From assembly GCA_030372945.1 (NCBI GenBank), contig JAUCQD010000032.1:1-46188 (forward strand): a stretch of DNA of 46,188 nucleotides, written 5' to 3'. Below, piece after piece: positions 19,825 to 29,923 of the stretch; position 1 is the stretch's first letter; each line of letters starts with the position of its first letter. The translations under genes and the position numbers were made by a program. The stretch is from Methanothrix sp. Lineage in GTDB: Archaea; Halobacteriota; Methanosarcinia; Methanotrichales; Methanotrichaceae. The notes under the pieces are model-generated. The model saw only the letters and a list, made by a program, of their open reading frames with translations. It was not told the DNA's origin and ran no database searches.

Positions 19825-20820
19825 TTGGCAAAGGTGTACCATGACAAGGATGCAGATCTGAGGGTTTTGAGGGACAAGACGATCGCCATCATTGGCTGGG
19901 GCAGCCAGGGGCATGCGCAGGGCGAGAACCTTAAGGACTCTGGCCTGGATGTCATAGCAGCGGGCCGCAATGGATCAGCAGCACTGAAGAGGGCCGAGGC
20001 CGCGGGCGTGAGGGTCATGAGCGTGGAGGAGGCTGCGAAGGAGGCGGACTACATCCAGATCCTTCTGCCAGATGAGGTGCAGGGCAAGGTCTACCGTGAG
20101 AGCATCGCGCCCCACCTGGAGGAGGGCAAGATCCTCGGCTTCTCCCATGGCTTCAATATTCGCTACTTCCAGATCGTGCCCCCTAAGGATGTGGACGTCG
20201 TCATGGTTGCTCCAAAGGGGCCTGGCGATCTGGTGCGCCGGACCTTTCAGGAGGGCCAGGGCGTTCCATGTCTCGTGGCAGTTGAGCAGGATGCCTCTGG
20301 CTCTGCCATGATGAGGGCGCTGGCCTATGCCAAGGGCATCGGCGGCACGAGGGCGGGCGTAATCGAGACCACATTCACCGAGGAGACTGAGACGGATCTG
20401 TTCGGCGAGCAGGTGGATTTGTGCGGCGGCGTCACCGAGATGGTCAAGGCTGCGTTTGAGACTATGGTTGAAGCCGGTTACCAGCCAGAGATCGCTTACT
20501 TCGAGGCATGCCATGAGCTGAAGCTGATCGTTGATCTGATTTATGAGGGCGGGCTGATGCGCATGTGGAACAACGTCTCAAACACGGCGGAGTATGGCGG
20601 AATGACCCGTGGCCAGCGCATCATAAACGAAGAGTCCCGCGAGGAGATGAGGGCCATACTGGCGGAGATTCAGTCTGGTGAGTTTGCCCGCGAGTGGATA
20701 CTCGAGAGCCAGGCAGGCTTGCCTGTGAAAAAGTCGCTTGAGAAGATCGAGTCGGAGCATCCGCTTGAGCAGGTGGGCTCACAGCTGCGCTCAATGATGT
20801 CCTGGATGAAGAAAAAGTAA
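19825..20820 (+). CDS. ilvC: Ketol-acid reductoisomerase
   Basis: [73 protein letters not shown] before a TTG start. Confidence 0.97.
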   Translation: MAKVYHDKDADLRVLRDKTIAIIGWGSQGHAQGENLKDSGLDVIAAGRNGSAALKRAEAAGVRVMSVEEAAKEADYIQILLPDEVQGKVYRESIAPHLEEGKILGFSHGFNIRYFQIVPPKDVDVVMVAPKGPGDLVRRTFQEGQGVPCLVAVEQDASGSAMMRALAYAKGIGGTRAGVIETTFTEETETDLFGEQVDLCGGVTEMVKAAFETMVEAGYQPEIAYFEACHELKLIVDLIYEGGLMRMWNNVSNTAEYGGMTRGQRIINEESREEMRAILAEIQSGEFAREWILESQAGLPVKKSLEKIESEHPLEQVGSQLRSMMSWMKKK

Positions 20821-20840
20821 GCTTTATATCATGGGAAGTA

Positions 20841-20900
20841 GTAGCATGGTGACTGGAAGGGCGCACAAGTTCCCGCGTCCTGAAAACGATGCCATGCTAC
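20841..20900. other. Intergenic inverted repeat, candidate structured RNA element
   Basis: GTAGCATGG (20841-20849) and CCATGCTAC (20892-20900) are perfect 9-nt inverted repeats; TATA-like CTTTATATC precedes them. Confidence 0.5.
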
Positions 20901-20968
20901 CATGGCCTCGTGATAGACGATTATAAAAACCATCGACAACTACATCACAGGAGGGAGGAGCAGTTCCA

Positions 20969-20997
20969 GAAGCGCGGGCCTGATGGGCTCGCGTTTC
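20969..20997. terminator. Strong hairpin between convergent ilvC and the REC-PAS gene
   Basis: GAAGCGCGGGCC-TGATG-GGCTCGCGTTTC: 12-bp stem with two G-U wobbles. No U-tract, so terminator function is only a guess. Confidence 0.45.
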
Positions 20998-21008
20998 GGG
21001 GGCTGTAA

Positions 21009-22280
21009 TCAGAGGATTTTCTCCTGTGCAGGACTGGTCTGGATCTTTGGCATAATCGACTCAGGAAGGATTGGGCTTGTTATCCTATCAGTCTCCAGAA
21101 GGTATCCTATTCTGGAAGCTGCCCTCTCCAGAAAAGATAGACATGAGCCATTTCCATCCTTGCAGGCGATCACAACAGCTCCTTTTGCTTTGCCACAACA
21201 CAGGATGGGCGCAGAGATCCACGTCAGAGGTTCGTCTCTTGATCTGTGAGCCTTTGCAACGCAGAGAAGAAGGCTCAGCTCTATGCTATCTATGAAATTT
21301 ATGAGTTCTTCCACAGATCCCCTCAGCGCTCGCAGCACGAGGCCCTTCTCCTCCTGCAGAAATACGCCTCCCACATCTGCTCCATCCATTCCTGCGATCA
21401 CATGAGCCAGGGCATCAGCCAGATCCTTGTCTATATCGCCAATAGGCCGCAAACACCTCTCAGTTATTGCGTCGATGGCCGCCAATTCCCGATTGCTTCG
21501 CAGGACCTCTATCTCCAGCTCCTTTCTCTGGGTGATATCCAGGAGATTGCCCAGAATCGCCCTGCGACCTTCATACTCTATGGGAACTGTGCGAAACTCT
21601 ATCCAGCGCTTCGTCCCATCTTTGCGCATGACCTTCGACTCATAAATGGGCGCAGGAGCTTGCTGTTCTTGGTCCCGTCTGCTGATGCATTCCATATCAT
21701 CAGGCTTGACCAGATGCCAGAAGGGCATGCCGATGAGGCTCTCTGGCTTACAACCAAATATCTCGCCGAGCTTCGGATTGACCAGCTTGAAGATGCCGTC
21801 TTGCAAGATGTAAATGCCAGCAAGGGCATTCTCGACGACATTCCTGTGGATTCTCTCTGACCGCTCAATCTGCTCTCTCATAGCCCTCTCGCTGGCCTTG
21901 AACTTGGCCTCCTGAATGAGGTTCTCAAAGACGTAAGGAAGGCTCCTGAAGCTCTCCAGGCTCTTCACGACGTACTTTGTAGCCCTGTTCTCGAAAGCGA
22001 CTACTGCCATCTCGGTGGTGCCGTGGCCTGAGACCATGACTACTGGAATATCAGGGTCATGCTTGCGGATTCTGACGAGGACATCCAGGCCGCCGATCCC
22101 TGGCAAGACCAGATCCACAGAGATCAGGTCATATGCGATGGAGGCGAGCATCTCCAGCCCCTGCTCCCCAGTAGACGCGAAATCCAGGAAGAATTCATCG
22201 TGTCTTCTGAAGCCCATCCTTATGAGCTCAGCATGCTCAGGATCGTCTTCTATTATGAGAATGCGATAAGGCTTAACCAT
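21009..22280 (-). CDS. Response regulator receiver (REC) plus PAS domain signalling protein without a recognizable histidine kinase domain
   Basis: ILIIEDDPEHAELI...DLISVDLVLPGIGGLDVL...VVMVSGHGT is REC; NALAGIYILQDGIFKLVNPKLGEIFG is PAS. No H-box or HATPase motif in the C-terminus. Confidence 0.9.
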   Translation of the reverse strand: MVKPYRILIIEDDPEHAELIRMGFRRHDEFFLDFASTGEQGLEMLASIAYDLISVDLVLPGIGGLDVLVRIRKHDPDIPVVMVSGHGTTEMAVVAFENRATKYVVKSLESFRSLPYVFENLIQEAKFKASERAMREQIERSERIHRNVVENALAGIYILQDGIFKLVNPKLGEIFGCKPESLIGMPFWHLVKPDDMECISRRDQEQQAPAPIYESKVMRKDGTKRWIEFRTVPIEYEGRRAILGNLLDITQRKELEIEVLRSNRELAAIDAITERCLRPIGDIDKDLADALAHVIAGMDGADVGGVFLQEEKGLVLRALRGSVEELINFIDSIELSLLLCVAKAHRSRDEPLTWISAPILCCGKAKGAVVIACKDGNGSCLSFLERAASRIGYLLETDRITSPILPESIMPKIQTSPAQEKIL

Positions 22281-22395
22281 CAGTCCTTCCTACCCGAGAT
22301 AGGCATAAATGGTTTTGAATATTTCAGGCTTTCTCCCAGATGTATATGATTCAACCGCCATAGATAATAGACCATAATGCCAAATTCATTGATAG

Positions 22396-24543
22396 ATGAG
22401 ATACCTGATATCATTCATCCTGCTGCTTCTCATGGCATCCTGCCAGGCCAAGACCATTGTTGTCGATTCAGGCGGATTTGGAGATGCCGCATCTCTTGCA
22501 AGCGCAATAACCATGGCCAGTTCAGGAGACACAATTCTCCTCAAGCCCGGCAATTATAGCGGAGCCATAGTCGACCGCAGCCTGATCATCAATGGCTCGG
22601 ATCAGGTAAAACTCGATGGTTCACTGATTATAATCGCCCCAGGATGCAAGATCACAAATCTCGCCACAAAAAGCATCGGGAGAGATCCTGCGATTGTTCT
22701 TCAATCCACTGATAATCTTCTCGTTCGCTGCAAAGTGAGTGGGACCTCAATCGGGATTCGCGCGACGGGTGACGGCAACACTCTGCTGGACTGCAATGTT
22801 GATGCCTCCCAAGGGACGTGCATGGAGCTTCTTGGCAAGAGATGCAAAGTCCTAAACAGCACCTTCCTTGGCAATGTAGGCATCAAAATGAATGGCACAA
22901 TACAGAATACGATCGCAGGCTGCGAGATTCAGGCCACGCAAGGGGTGTTAATGGATCTCTCTATCAAGAACAGAATTGAGAAAAACAGCTTTTATGGAAG
23001 TGCTTTTGGCGTCGTTCTCTCCAGATCCTCGTCCAACCAAATATTGGAGAATAACATATCTGGCACCTATATTAGCGGAATTGACGTCACTGACTCAAAG
23101 GAGAACAACATCACAGGAAACTTCATATCAGGAGGCAAACTTGGAATCAGTCTGAGGGGGTCGCAAGGCAACAATGTGACCGAGAACGTATGCCAGAAGA
23201 ATGAGCGTGCTGGCATTTATGGAGACGGGGCAGCCTACAATTATCTGTCATACAATGAGCTCTCTGAAAACGGGAATGGCATCCTTTTATCAGGTTCAAG
23301 CGAAAATGGGCTCAAGTCGAACAACGCATCCAGAAATATCTACGGAATTTCCCTGAGGGGCTCGAAGGGAAACGTCCTGCGAGACAATGTCATGTTTGCA
23401 AACTCCTACAACCTTCGAATTGACGAGGGAGAGTCTTCCAGCGCTCATCTAGCAGCTTCTGGCCACGATTTCTACGTGCAGGACATGGACGAGTCCAATC
23501 TCGTCGATGGCAGGCCCATCTGCTATCTGATAGACGAAGCCGATCTGGTGGCACCGTCTGTCTGCGGCTTTTTGGGCATCATATCCTGCAAGAACATAAC
23601 TGCTTTGAACCTGAGCATATCCAATAGCAGCGCAGGCATTCTTGCAGTCAATTCCACCAACTTGAAAATCGCTGACAGCAGCGTATCAAGATCTGAAAAT
23701 GGGATCTATCTGAAGGACTGCTCTGCATGGACTGTAAAAGACTGCAGGGCCGCGAACTGCCAGATTGGTTATGCAGCATCATCGTCTTCGGACGGGACGT
23801 TCAAGAATGACCTTGCCTCCAACTGCTCTGAGGAGGGCTTTCGGGCCGACGACTCTCTGAACCTGAGCTTGCAAAATTGCAGCGCAAAATCCTGTTCTAC
23901 GGGCATATATCTCATGAGATCCAGGCTCTGCAACATTTTGGACTGCAGGGTGGATCAAAACCGGGAGGCTGGCATACAGCTCACCAGCTCTGACAGGTGC
24001 TCGCTCATCGGCAATGTCGCAACATTGAACGACCAAGGCATAGCACTTGCAGGCAGCAATGAATGTGTCCTGATGAACAACCGCGCAGAAGCAAACCAGC
24101 GGGACGGCATATCCCTTGTGCAGCTATTGATCGGCGAGCTTCAGGACAACGATGCCATCGGCAACGCTCAAGGCATTTTCGTCCAATCCTCAAAAAAACT
24201 ATTGATCAAAGGAAACAATATGAGTGAGAACAGCCGAAACGGCCTGCGCATGAGTGGTGCAGTCGGCTGCAACATCACAGATAACCGCCTTCAGAGCAAT
24301 CAGATTGCAGGGGCCAATTTGGTGGACTGCACTGCAAATTTCCTCTATCACAACCTATTTTTGGACAACGCAGTTCATAACGCCGTCGACAACAACCAAA
24401 ATCAATGGGATGCAGGGCCAAACGATGGAGGAAACTACTGGAGCGACCACAGGGTAGAGGGAAATCCAGGAGATGTGCCCATTCAGATACCATCAAAAGG
24501 AGTAGATCGCTATCCATTCCAGGATCCAGGAGGATGGCTGTGA
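22396..24543 (+). CDS. Secreted right-handed parallel beta-helix (NosD/CASH-like) repeat protein
   Basis: Signal peptide MRYLISFILLLLMASCQA. Many about 22-24 residue repeats with N.I..N/GI.L..S patterns; NosD-like C-term NYWSDHRVEGNPGDVPIQIPSKGVDRYPF. Confidence 0.9.
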   Translation: MRYLISFILLLLMASCQAKTIVVDSGGFGDAASLASAITMASSGDTILLKPGNYSGAIVDRSLIINGSDQVKLDGSLIIIAPGCKITNLATKSIGRDPAIVLQSTDNLLVRCKVSGTSIGIRATGDGNTLLDCNVDASQGTCMELLGKRCKVLNSTFLGNVGIKMNGTIQNTIAGCEIQATQGVLMDLSIKNRIEKNSFYGSAFGVVLSRSSSNQILENNISGTYISGIDVTDSKENNITGNFISGGKLGISLRGSQGNNVTENVCQKNERAGIYGDGAAYNYLSYNELSENGNGILLSGSSENGLKSNNASRNIYGISLRGSKGNVLRDNVMFANSYNLRIDEGESSSAHLAASGHDFYVQDMDESNLVDGRPICYLIDEADLVAPSVCGFLGIISCKNITALNLSISNSSAGILAVNSTNLKIADSSVSRSENGIYLKDCSAWTVKDCRAANCQIGYAASSSSDGTFKNDLASNCSEEGFRADDSLNLSLQNCSAKSCSTGIYLMRSRLCNILDCRVDQNREAGIQLTSSDRCSLIGNVATLNDQGIALAGSNECVLMNNRAEANQRDGISLVQLLIGELQDNDAIGNAQGIFVQSSKKLLIKGNNMSENSRNGLRMSGAVGCNITDNRLQSNQIAGANLVDCTANFLYHNLFLDNAVHNAVDNNQNQWDAGPNDGGNYWSDHRVEGNPGDVPIQIPSKGVDRYPFQDPGGWL

Positions 24544-25001
24544 TGGATCCACGGGACCTCGAACTCCTGAGGGCTGCTCAAGACGGAATAAAGCTGACAG
24601 TGCGACCTTATCTTGTTCTCGGCGAGGCGCTTGGCATGCCCGAGGAGGAGGTCATCGATCGTCTAAAGCGACTGCAAGAGGAGGGCTTCGTTCGCAGGTT
24701 CGCGGCCACCATCGGCCACAGGGCTCTGGGAATTGTGGCCAATGCCATGATCGTCTGGAGGGTCAGGCCTGAGCAGGTTGAGGCTGTGGGAGAGATATTT
24801 GCCAGCGCACAAGAGGTCACTCACTGCTACGAGCGAGCAGCAGCCCCTGACTGGCCCTACAATATTTACACGATGGTCCATTCGCGCAGCAGGGAGGATT
24901 GCCTGAAGATAGCACATCAGCTTTCTCAAGCTTCGGGGATTGAGGACTTTCGCATCCTTTTCAGCGAAAAGGAATACAAGAAGACCAGCGCAAGGATCTG
25001 A
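24543..25001 (+). CDS. Siroheme decarboxylase-like protein (AhbA/AhbB, Lrp/AsnC-type fold)
   Basis: GMPEEEVIDRLKRLQEEGFVRRFAATIGHRALGIVANAMIVWRV, HCYERAAAPDWPYNIYTMVHSRSREDC. ATG at 24543 overlaps the preceding stop and sits about 9 nt after AGGAGG; the longer ORF start at 24405 is not credible. Confidence 0.88.
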   Translation: MDPRDLELLRAAQDGIKLTVRPYLVLGEALGMPEEEVIDRLKRLQEEGFVRRFAATIGHRALGIVANAMIVWRVRPEQVEAVGEIFASAQEVTHCYERAAAPDWPYNIYTMVHSRSREDCLKIAHQLSQASGIEDFRILFSEKEYKKTSARI

Positions 25002-25006
25002 GGTCT

Positions 25007-25693
25007 ATGGATTCAAGAAAGAGGCTTTTACCCCTACTGCTGGACCTGGAAGGAAGGCTCGTGGTGATCTTTGGTGGTGGACGCGTCGGAGAGCGTAAGG
25101 CCAGGCTCTTTTCGGATTATGGAAAAGTTATGGTGGTGAGCCAGGAGTTCACTCCCGGGCTGATGGAGATGAAAAACGACTTGATGCTTGTGCAATCCAA
25201 CCTCTCTCATGGCTTTGAGAAGTATCTGGAAGGTGCATTTATTGTGGTTCCAGCCACTGGCGTCTTTGAATTGAACAGAGCCATTGAGCTTGAGGCACGG
25301 GCCCGGGGATTGCTTGTCAATAAAGTGGACGGCATCGGTGATGTGGTGGTCCCATCCCTGATACGAAAGGACCCCATAACGATCGCTATCTCCACAGAGA
25401 GCCCGGGCCTTACCAAGTACATCCGTCTGCGGCTTGAAAAGGATCTGACGGAGAACTTTCAGCAGATGGCCTTGCTTCTCTCCCAGATCAGGCAGGATTT
25501 GAAGGAGACAGTCCCCATGCAAAGGGATCGCGCCAGAATAATATGGAAGATCCTGGAGGATGAGGAGCTCTGGAGACTTCTTGACATCTCCTATGAAAAG
25601 GCCTATATGAGAGCCCGCTCACATGTATGCCACGATGAGCGAGATAGCCTCGATGCTTGTGACCCATCGCAAGGCCTCCATCGACGAGATTGA
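25007..25693 (+). CDS. Precorrin-2 dehydrogenase/sirohydrochlorin ferrochelatase-like (CysG N-terminal/Met8p type)
   Basis: LPLLLDLEGRLVVIFGGGRVGERKARLFSDYGKVMVVSQEF Rossmann start; LVNKVDGIGDVVVPSLIRKDPITIAISTESPGLTKYIRLRLE. Confidence 0.9.
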   Translation: MDSRKRLLPLLLDLEGRLVVIFGGGRVGERKARLFSDYGKVMVVSQEFTPGLMEMKNDLMLVQSNLSHGFEKYLEGAFIVVPATGVFELNRAIELEARARGLLVNKVDGIGDVVVPSLIRKDPITIAISTESPGLTKYIRLRLEKDLTENFQQMALLLSQIRQDLKETVPMQRDRARIIWKILEDEELWRLLDISYEKAYMRARSHVCHDERDSLDACDPSQGLHRRD

Positions 25694-26882
25694 GAGGGCC
25701 TGGCACGGAGATGTAGAGACAATCCTCAAGTGGGTGGGATCCCAGGAACGGGTAGAGGAGTGCGCTGTGCTAAAGACCTGCAACCGCGTTGAGATTTATA
25801 TCGTAAGCCAGCGTGGCGAAAAAGTGCTCTTCGACCTGGCCAAGAAGGCGCGCGTCTCCTCTCGCATCATCGATTTTCATGATCATGACGAATCATTGCA
25901 TCATCTTCTGCGGCTGGCTTCGGGTCTCGAATCCATGATCATCGGAGAAGACCAGATCCTTGGGCAGATGAAAGAGCTCCTCCAAATGGCGATGAAGGCT
26001 GGAACCACTGGCTGGATGCTGGAGACTGCCTTCAAGAAAGCGATCCAAGTGGGAAAGCGCGTGCGAAAAGAGACCCGCATCAACGAGAGGTCTGTTTCAG
26101 TGGGATCGGCAGCTGTAGATCTGGCTGAAGAAATTTTAGGCGACCTGAACGGAAAGTCGGTTCTCGTGATTGGAGCAGGAGATACGGGTGAGCTGATCTC
26201 CAGAGCACTCATGGCCAAGAACATTTCGTCACTTTGCGTCACCAATAGGACATTCAGCTCTGCGAAGTCCCTGGCAGAGTGCCTGGGGGGCATTGCTGTT
26301 CCCTTCGAGGAGATGAGATCACGTCTGAAGGTAGCTGATGTGGTTATCAGCGCGACTGCAGCGCCTCACTACATCCTGCTCAAAGATGATATCGGGAGGG
26401 CAATGGCCAGCAGAGAGAGCAAGCTTCTCCTGATCGACATCGCCAATCCCAGGGATATCGACGAGGCTGCAGCAGATATCCCGGGCGTGGAGCTGCACAA
26501 TATCGACAGCCTTCGCAATATCAGCAGCGAAAATATGAAGCAGCGGATGGCAGAGGTGGAGCGGGTTGAGGCGATCATATCTGAAGAGCTGCAACTGCTG
26601 AAAGCAAAATACAAGAGAAAACAGGCAGAGGATCTGCTGGCTGCGCTTTACTCCCAGGCGGAGGCAATCAAGGATCAGGAAGTGCGAAAGGCGATGAATA
26701 AGCTCTCAGCTCGCCACACCCTTGGAGAGATCGAGCAGCAGGTGTTGCAGGATATGAGCCACTCTATTGTCAACAAGCTGCTCTCAGAGCCTACTAAGGC
26801 CCTAAAGAGCGCAGCTGAGCGAGGCGACAATGAGCTATTGGCCTCCCTCGCAGAGCTGTTCCGGCTGGAGGATACATCATGA
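25635..26882 (+). CDS. hemA: Glutamyl-tRNA reductase
   Basis: MLVTHRKASIDEIERAW, VLKTCNRVEIYIVS, GLESMIIGEDQILGQMKE, RTRINERSVSVGSAAVDLAE. ORF opens at 25623; start between 25623 and 25653. Confidence 0.96.
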   Translation: MSEIASMLVTHRKASIDEIERAWHGDVETILKWVGSQERVEECAVLKTCNRVEIYIVSQRGEKVLFDLAKKARVSSRIIDFHDHDESLHHLLRLASGLESMIIGEDQILGQMKELLQMAMKAGTTGWMLETAFKKAIQVGKRVRKETRINERSVSVGSAAVDLAEEILGDLNGKSVLVIGAGDTGELISRALMAKNISSLCVTNRTFSSAKSLAECLGGIAVPFEEMRSRLKVADVVISATAAPHYILLKDDIGRAMASRESKLLLIDIANPRDIDEAAADIPGVELHNIDSLRNISSENMKQRMAEVERVEAIISEELQLLKAKYKRKQAEDLLAALYSQAEAIKDQEVRKAMNKLSARHTLGEIEQQVLQDMSHSIVNKLLSEPTKALKSAAERGDNELLASLAELFRLEDTS

Positions 26883-27829
26883 GAAGAATGAGGCGGCTAA
26901 GAGCGCCAGGAATAAGGGAGATGGTGGCAGAGACCGAGCTCTCCCTCAAGGATTTGATACAACCCATCTTCGTGGACGAGCGGATCTCCGAGGCTAGGAT
27001 GATAGATGCAATGCCCGGCCAGTTCCGCCAGAGCCTGGATAGCCTGGCGGCTGAGGCTGGCGCCATCGAGGATCTGGGAGTGCCAGCTGTGCTCTTGTTC
27101 GGTCTGCCTGCTCAAAAGGATGATGTCGGATCAGGTGCCTATGATTCCCAGGGCGTGATTCAGAAGGCTGTGCGTAAAATAAAGGAGACAACCGACCTGA
27201 TAGTTATAACCGACCTGTGCCTCTGCGAATACACCAGCCACGGCCATTGCGGACTCATAAAAGGCGAGAAGATCTTGAACGATGAGACATTGCCGATTTT
27301 AGGTGAAGTGGCAGTTAGCCATGCCGAAGCTGGAGCTGACATCGTCGCCCCAAGCGGCATGATGGACTACATGGTCCGTGCCATACGCACAGCCCTGGAC
27401 ATGGACGGTTTCACTGACACCCCGATCCTCTCATACGCGGCCAAATATGCCTCCACCTTCTATGGACCTTTTCGGGAGGCTGCCGAGTCAGGCTTCGCGT
27501 TTGGCGACCGCATGGGATACCAGATGAATCCAGCGAACCTGGCTGAGGCGCTCTGGGAGGTGCAACTGGACATCGAGGAAGGGGCTGACATGGTCATGGT
27601 CAAGCCTGCCATGCCATACCTCGACGTGCTGCGCCAGGTGAAGGAGATGTTCGCAGTGCCCACAGCCGCCTATCAGGTATCTGGCGAGTACTCCATGATA
27701 GTCGCAGCAGCAGATCAGGGCTGGCTGGATGAAAAAGCGGCATTCTTGGAGGCTCTGACCTGCATCAAGCGGGCAGGGGCAGATATGATCATCACTTACT
27801 GGGCAAAGGAGTATGCGAAACTGGCCTAG
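26879..27829 (+). CDS. hemB: Delta-aminolevulinic acid dehydratase (porphobilinogen synthase)
   Basis: MRRMRRLRAPGIREMVAETEL, DLCLCEYTSHGHCGL (metal site), SYAAKYASTFYGPFREAA, MVKPAMPYLDVLRQVKE. Confidence 0.97.
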   Translation: MRRMRRLRAPGIREMVAETELSLKDLIQPIFVDERISEARMIDAMPGQFRQSLDSLAAEAGAIEDLGVPAVLLFGLPAQKDDVGSGAYDSQGVIQKAVRKIKETTDLIVITDLCLCEYTSHGHCGLIKGEKILNDETLPILGEVAVSHAEAGADIVAPSGMMDYMVRAIRTALDMDGFTDTPILSYAAKYASTFYGPFREAAESGFAFGDRMGYQMNPANLAEALWEVQLDIEEGADMVMVKPAMPYLDVLRQVKEMFAVPTAAYQVSGEYSMIVAAADQGWLDEKAAFLEALTCIKRAGADMIITYWAKEYAKLA

Positions 27830-27850
27830 AAAATTGGCGCGTGATACAAA

Positions 27851-28045
27851 ATGAGGATAGCCATGCCGGACGGGAGCAGAAAGGAGATGACGGTGAGCGT
27901 GGCCAGCATCGAGGAGATCTTGAAGGAGCTACATATAAATCCAGTAGAGGTCGTCGTGGCCAAGAACGGCAAAATTGTGCCTGAGGAGGAGACTGCAAGC
28001 TCTGCAGATGAGCTGAAGATCGTGCGAGTGGTGCACGGTGGCTAG
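27851..28045 (+). CDS. ThiS/MoaD-type small sulfur carrier protein
   Basis: 64 aa, beta-grasp-like, NPVEVVVAKNGKIVPEEE..., terminal GG. Confidence 0.85.
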   Translation: MRIAMPDGSRKEMTVSVASIEEILKELHINPVEVVVAKNGKIVPEEETASSADELKIVRVVHGG

Positions 28046-28802
28046 GTTTGCTCTTATGCTGAATGATCTCGAAAAAAAGAGATACTCCCGCCAGATCTGT
28101 CTCTTTGGCGAGGATGGTCAGAGGAGGCTGAAAAAGACAGGCGCCTTCATCGCAGGAGCTGGCGGCCTTGGATCTATCATATCGATCTACATGGCTGCTG
28201 CAGGCTTTGGCATGATTCGAATCGTGGACTGCGATAGCGTCGAGCTCAGCAATTTGAACAGGCAAGTATTGCACTGGAGCGGTGATGTGGGCACTAGCAA
28301 GGCAGCATCTGCGAAGGACACGCTTGAAGGCATAAATCCAGAGATAGAGGTTGAAGCCATGGAGGAGACAATCAGCATAGAAAACATAGATCAACTACTG
28401 AGTGGGTGTGACATCATCATGGATGCCATGGACAATTTTCCTACCAGATACATTCTGAACAAAGCCGCCCTGAAAAAGAAGATCCCTCTCTTTCATGGTG
28501 CTATTTGCGGCTACCAGGGGCAGGCCACAACCATAATACCAGGCAAGACGGCCTGCCTGCGCTGCACCTTTCCGCGAGCGCCTCCTGTCACGACATTCCC
28601 CGCTTTAGGATCCACTTGCGGGGTAATCGGCTCCATTCAAGTGACTGAGGCTGTGAAGTATGTCTTGGGCTCTGGTGGGCTTCTGGAGAATCGACTGATG
28701 CTGTGGGACGGCTTGAGCTCCAGCATGGACGAGGTAGCATGCGCGCGCAACCCAAGCTGCCAAGATTGTCGTGAAGCTGGTCTGGAAAGAGAAGATAACT
28801 GA
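28038..28802 (+). CDS. ThiF/MoeB/HesA family E1-like adenylyltransferase
   Basis: RYSRQICLFGEDGQRRLKKTGAFIAGAGGLGS, ELSNLNRQVLHW, CDIIMDAMDNFPTRYILN, zinc pairs CLRC and CQDC. Confidence 0.93.
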   Translation: MARFALMLNDLEKKRYSRQICLFGEDGQRRLKKTGAFIAGAGGLGSIISIYMAAAGFGMIRIVDCDSVELSNLNRQVLHWSGDVGTSKAASAKDTLEGINPEIEVEAMEETISIENIDQLLSGCDIIMDAMDNFPTRYILNKAALKKKIPLFHGAICGYQGQATTIIPGKTACLRCTFPRAPPVTTFPALGSTCGVIGSIQVTEAVKYVLGSGGLLENRLMLWDGLSSSMDEVACARNPSCQDCREAGLEREDN

Positions 28803-28826
28803 GAACCGTAATCGAGTGATGAGCAG

Positions 28827-29276
28827 ATGACAGAGTCCAAAAAAGCGTTGCTTGCTATGGGCTGTCCGGAGGTGCCTGTGCAGACGAGCATGGCAATCTA
28901 TCTTTCCCATAAGCTTGAAGCTGCAGGCTACGATGTGACCATTGCGGGCACAGATGCAGCCGTCAAGCTGCTGAAGGTTGCCGATCCAGATGGATATTAT
29001 GTGAAAAAGACAGCTGACCTGGACCAGCTCATAGCAGATATCGTTGAGAAGAAGGTCGACTTTGATCTGTGCTTCGCCTTCATGCACAACGACGCTGGCA
29101 TGACCTATGGAGCTACATTCAGCGCCATATCCAGGGCAAAGCTATTTGCAGTGGTCTTCGGCAGGAACGCCGAAGCCCTGGCTGAGGAGATCGAATACCC
29201 AGCAGAGAAGATAGTCGCCAAGGCTGTCCACAACCCAAATCCACTTAAGAATAAGATCGACAAGGTGGTCTTGTGA
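28827..29276 (+). CDS. DUF1890-like methanogen protein
   Basis: KKALLAMGCPEVPVQTSMAIYLSHKLEAAGYDVTIAGTDAAVKLLKVADP; family named from recalled similarity, next to a DUF1894-like gene. Confidence 0.75.
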   Translation: MTESKKALLAMGCPEVPVQTSMAIYLSHKLEAAGYDVTIAGTDAAVKLLKVADPDGYYVKKTADLDQLIADIVEKKVDFDLCFAFMHNDAGMTYGATFSAISRAKLFAVVFGRNAEALAEEIEYPAEKIVAKAVHNPNPLKNKIDKVVL

Positions 29277-29635
29277 GCTGCATCGAGCAGATGAAGTATA
29301 AGCTGTATCTTGAGCGCACATCGTTCAAGGAAGCTCGCGAATACATAGAAAAGAACTCGGAGGAGGTCTACTATGTCGATCCTGGATACAAGATATTCAA
29401 GGATTACTACATCATCGGCACGCCGCCTGTGGCCATGGGTGTCAGGGGAAAGGAGATGCTCTTTACCTATGTCAAGCCTTGCCACGGCACCTTCGTCATG
29501 GGCATAGACTCAGAGGAGGAGATCAACAGGCTCAGGGAGAATGAGGCGGGCAAGATCAAGAGATCTCAAAAGAAGGGGCCGAAGGAGAGAGCAGAACCTG
29601 TGCCCTCCAGCTACAGTGAGATCTGGAGAAAATAG
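29273..29635 (+). CDS. DUF1894-like methanogen protein
   Basis: YKLYLERTSFKEAREYIEKNSEEVYYVDPGYKIFKDYYIIGTPPVAMGV...KPCHGTFVM; overlaps the preceding gene. Confidence 0.75.
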   Translation: MSCIEQMKYKLYLERTSFKEAREYIEKNSEEVYYVDPGYKIFKDYYIIGTPPVAMGVRGKEMLFTYVKPCHGTFVMGIDSEEEINRLRENEAGKIKRSQKKGPKERAEPVPSSYSEIWRK

Positions 29636-29637
29636 CC

Positions 29638-29916
29638 ATGTTGGTAAAAGTGAGGGCATTTGCCAGCATTCGGGAGATTTTAGGCAGGGAGCTTGAGCTT
29701 GATCTGATGGCGGGCTCAACTTTGGGGGTGCTGCTGGAAGATCTGGCTTCAACCAACCGGAGGTTCAAAGAAGCCGCCTTTGAGGATTCCGGCCAGCTCA
29801 AAGACTGGGTGATGATCATGATAAACAAAAAAATGATCGATCCCCTCCAGGCTCTTGAGACGGAGCTGCATGAGGGAGACGAGATTGCTATATTTCCTCC
29901 TGTCGCTGGAGGCTGA
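29638..29916 (+). CDS. moaD: MoaD-family molybdopterin synthase small subunit/ubiquitin-like protein
   Basis: MLVKVRAFASIREILGRELELDL...EGDEIAIFPPVAGG with terminal GG; followed by moaE. Confidence 0.92.
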   Translation: MLVKVRAFASIREILGRELELDLMAGSTLGVLLEDLASTNRRFKEAAFEDSGQLKDWVMIMINKKMIDPLQALETELHEGDEIAIFPPVAGG

Positions 29917-29923
29917 TGCTCGG

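Noticed and set aside
20983-21249. 88-aa plus-strand ORF after ilvC preceded by GGAGGG
   Set aside because: Starts in the loop of a hairpin and is mostly antisense to the REC-PAS gene; no protein family features.
22396-24543. Internal repetitiveness suggesting a DNA repeat array
   Set aside because: Explained by the protein-level beta-helix repeats; no CRISPR-like direct repeats with spacers.
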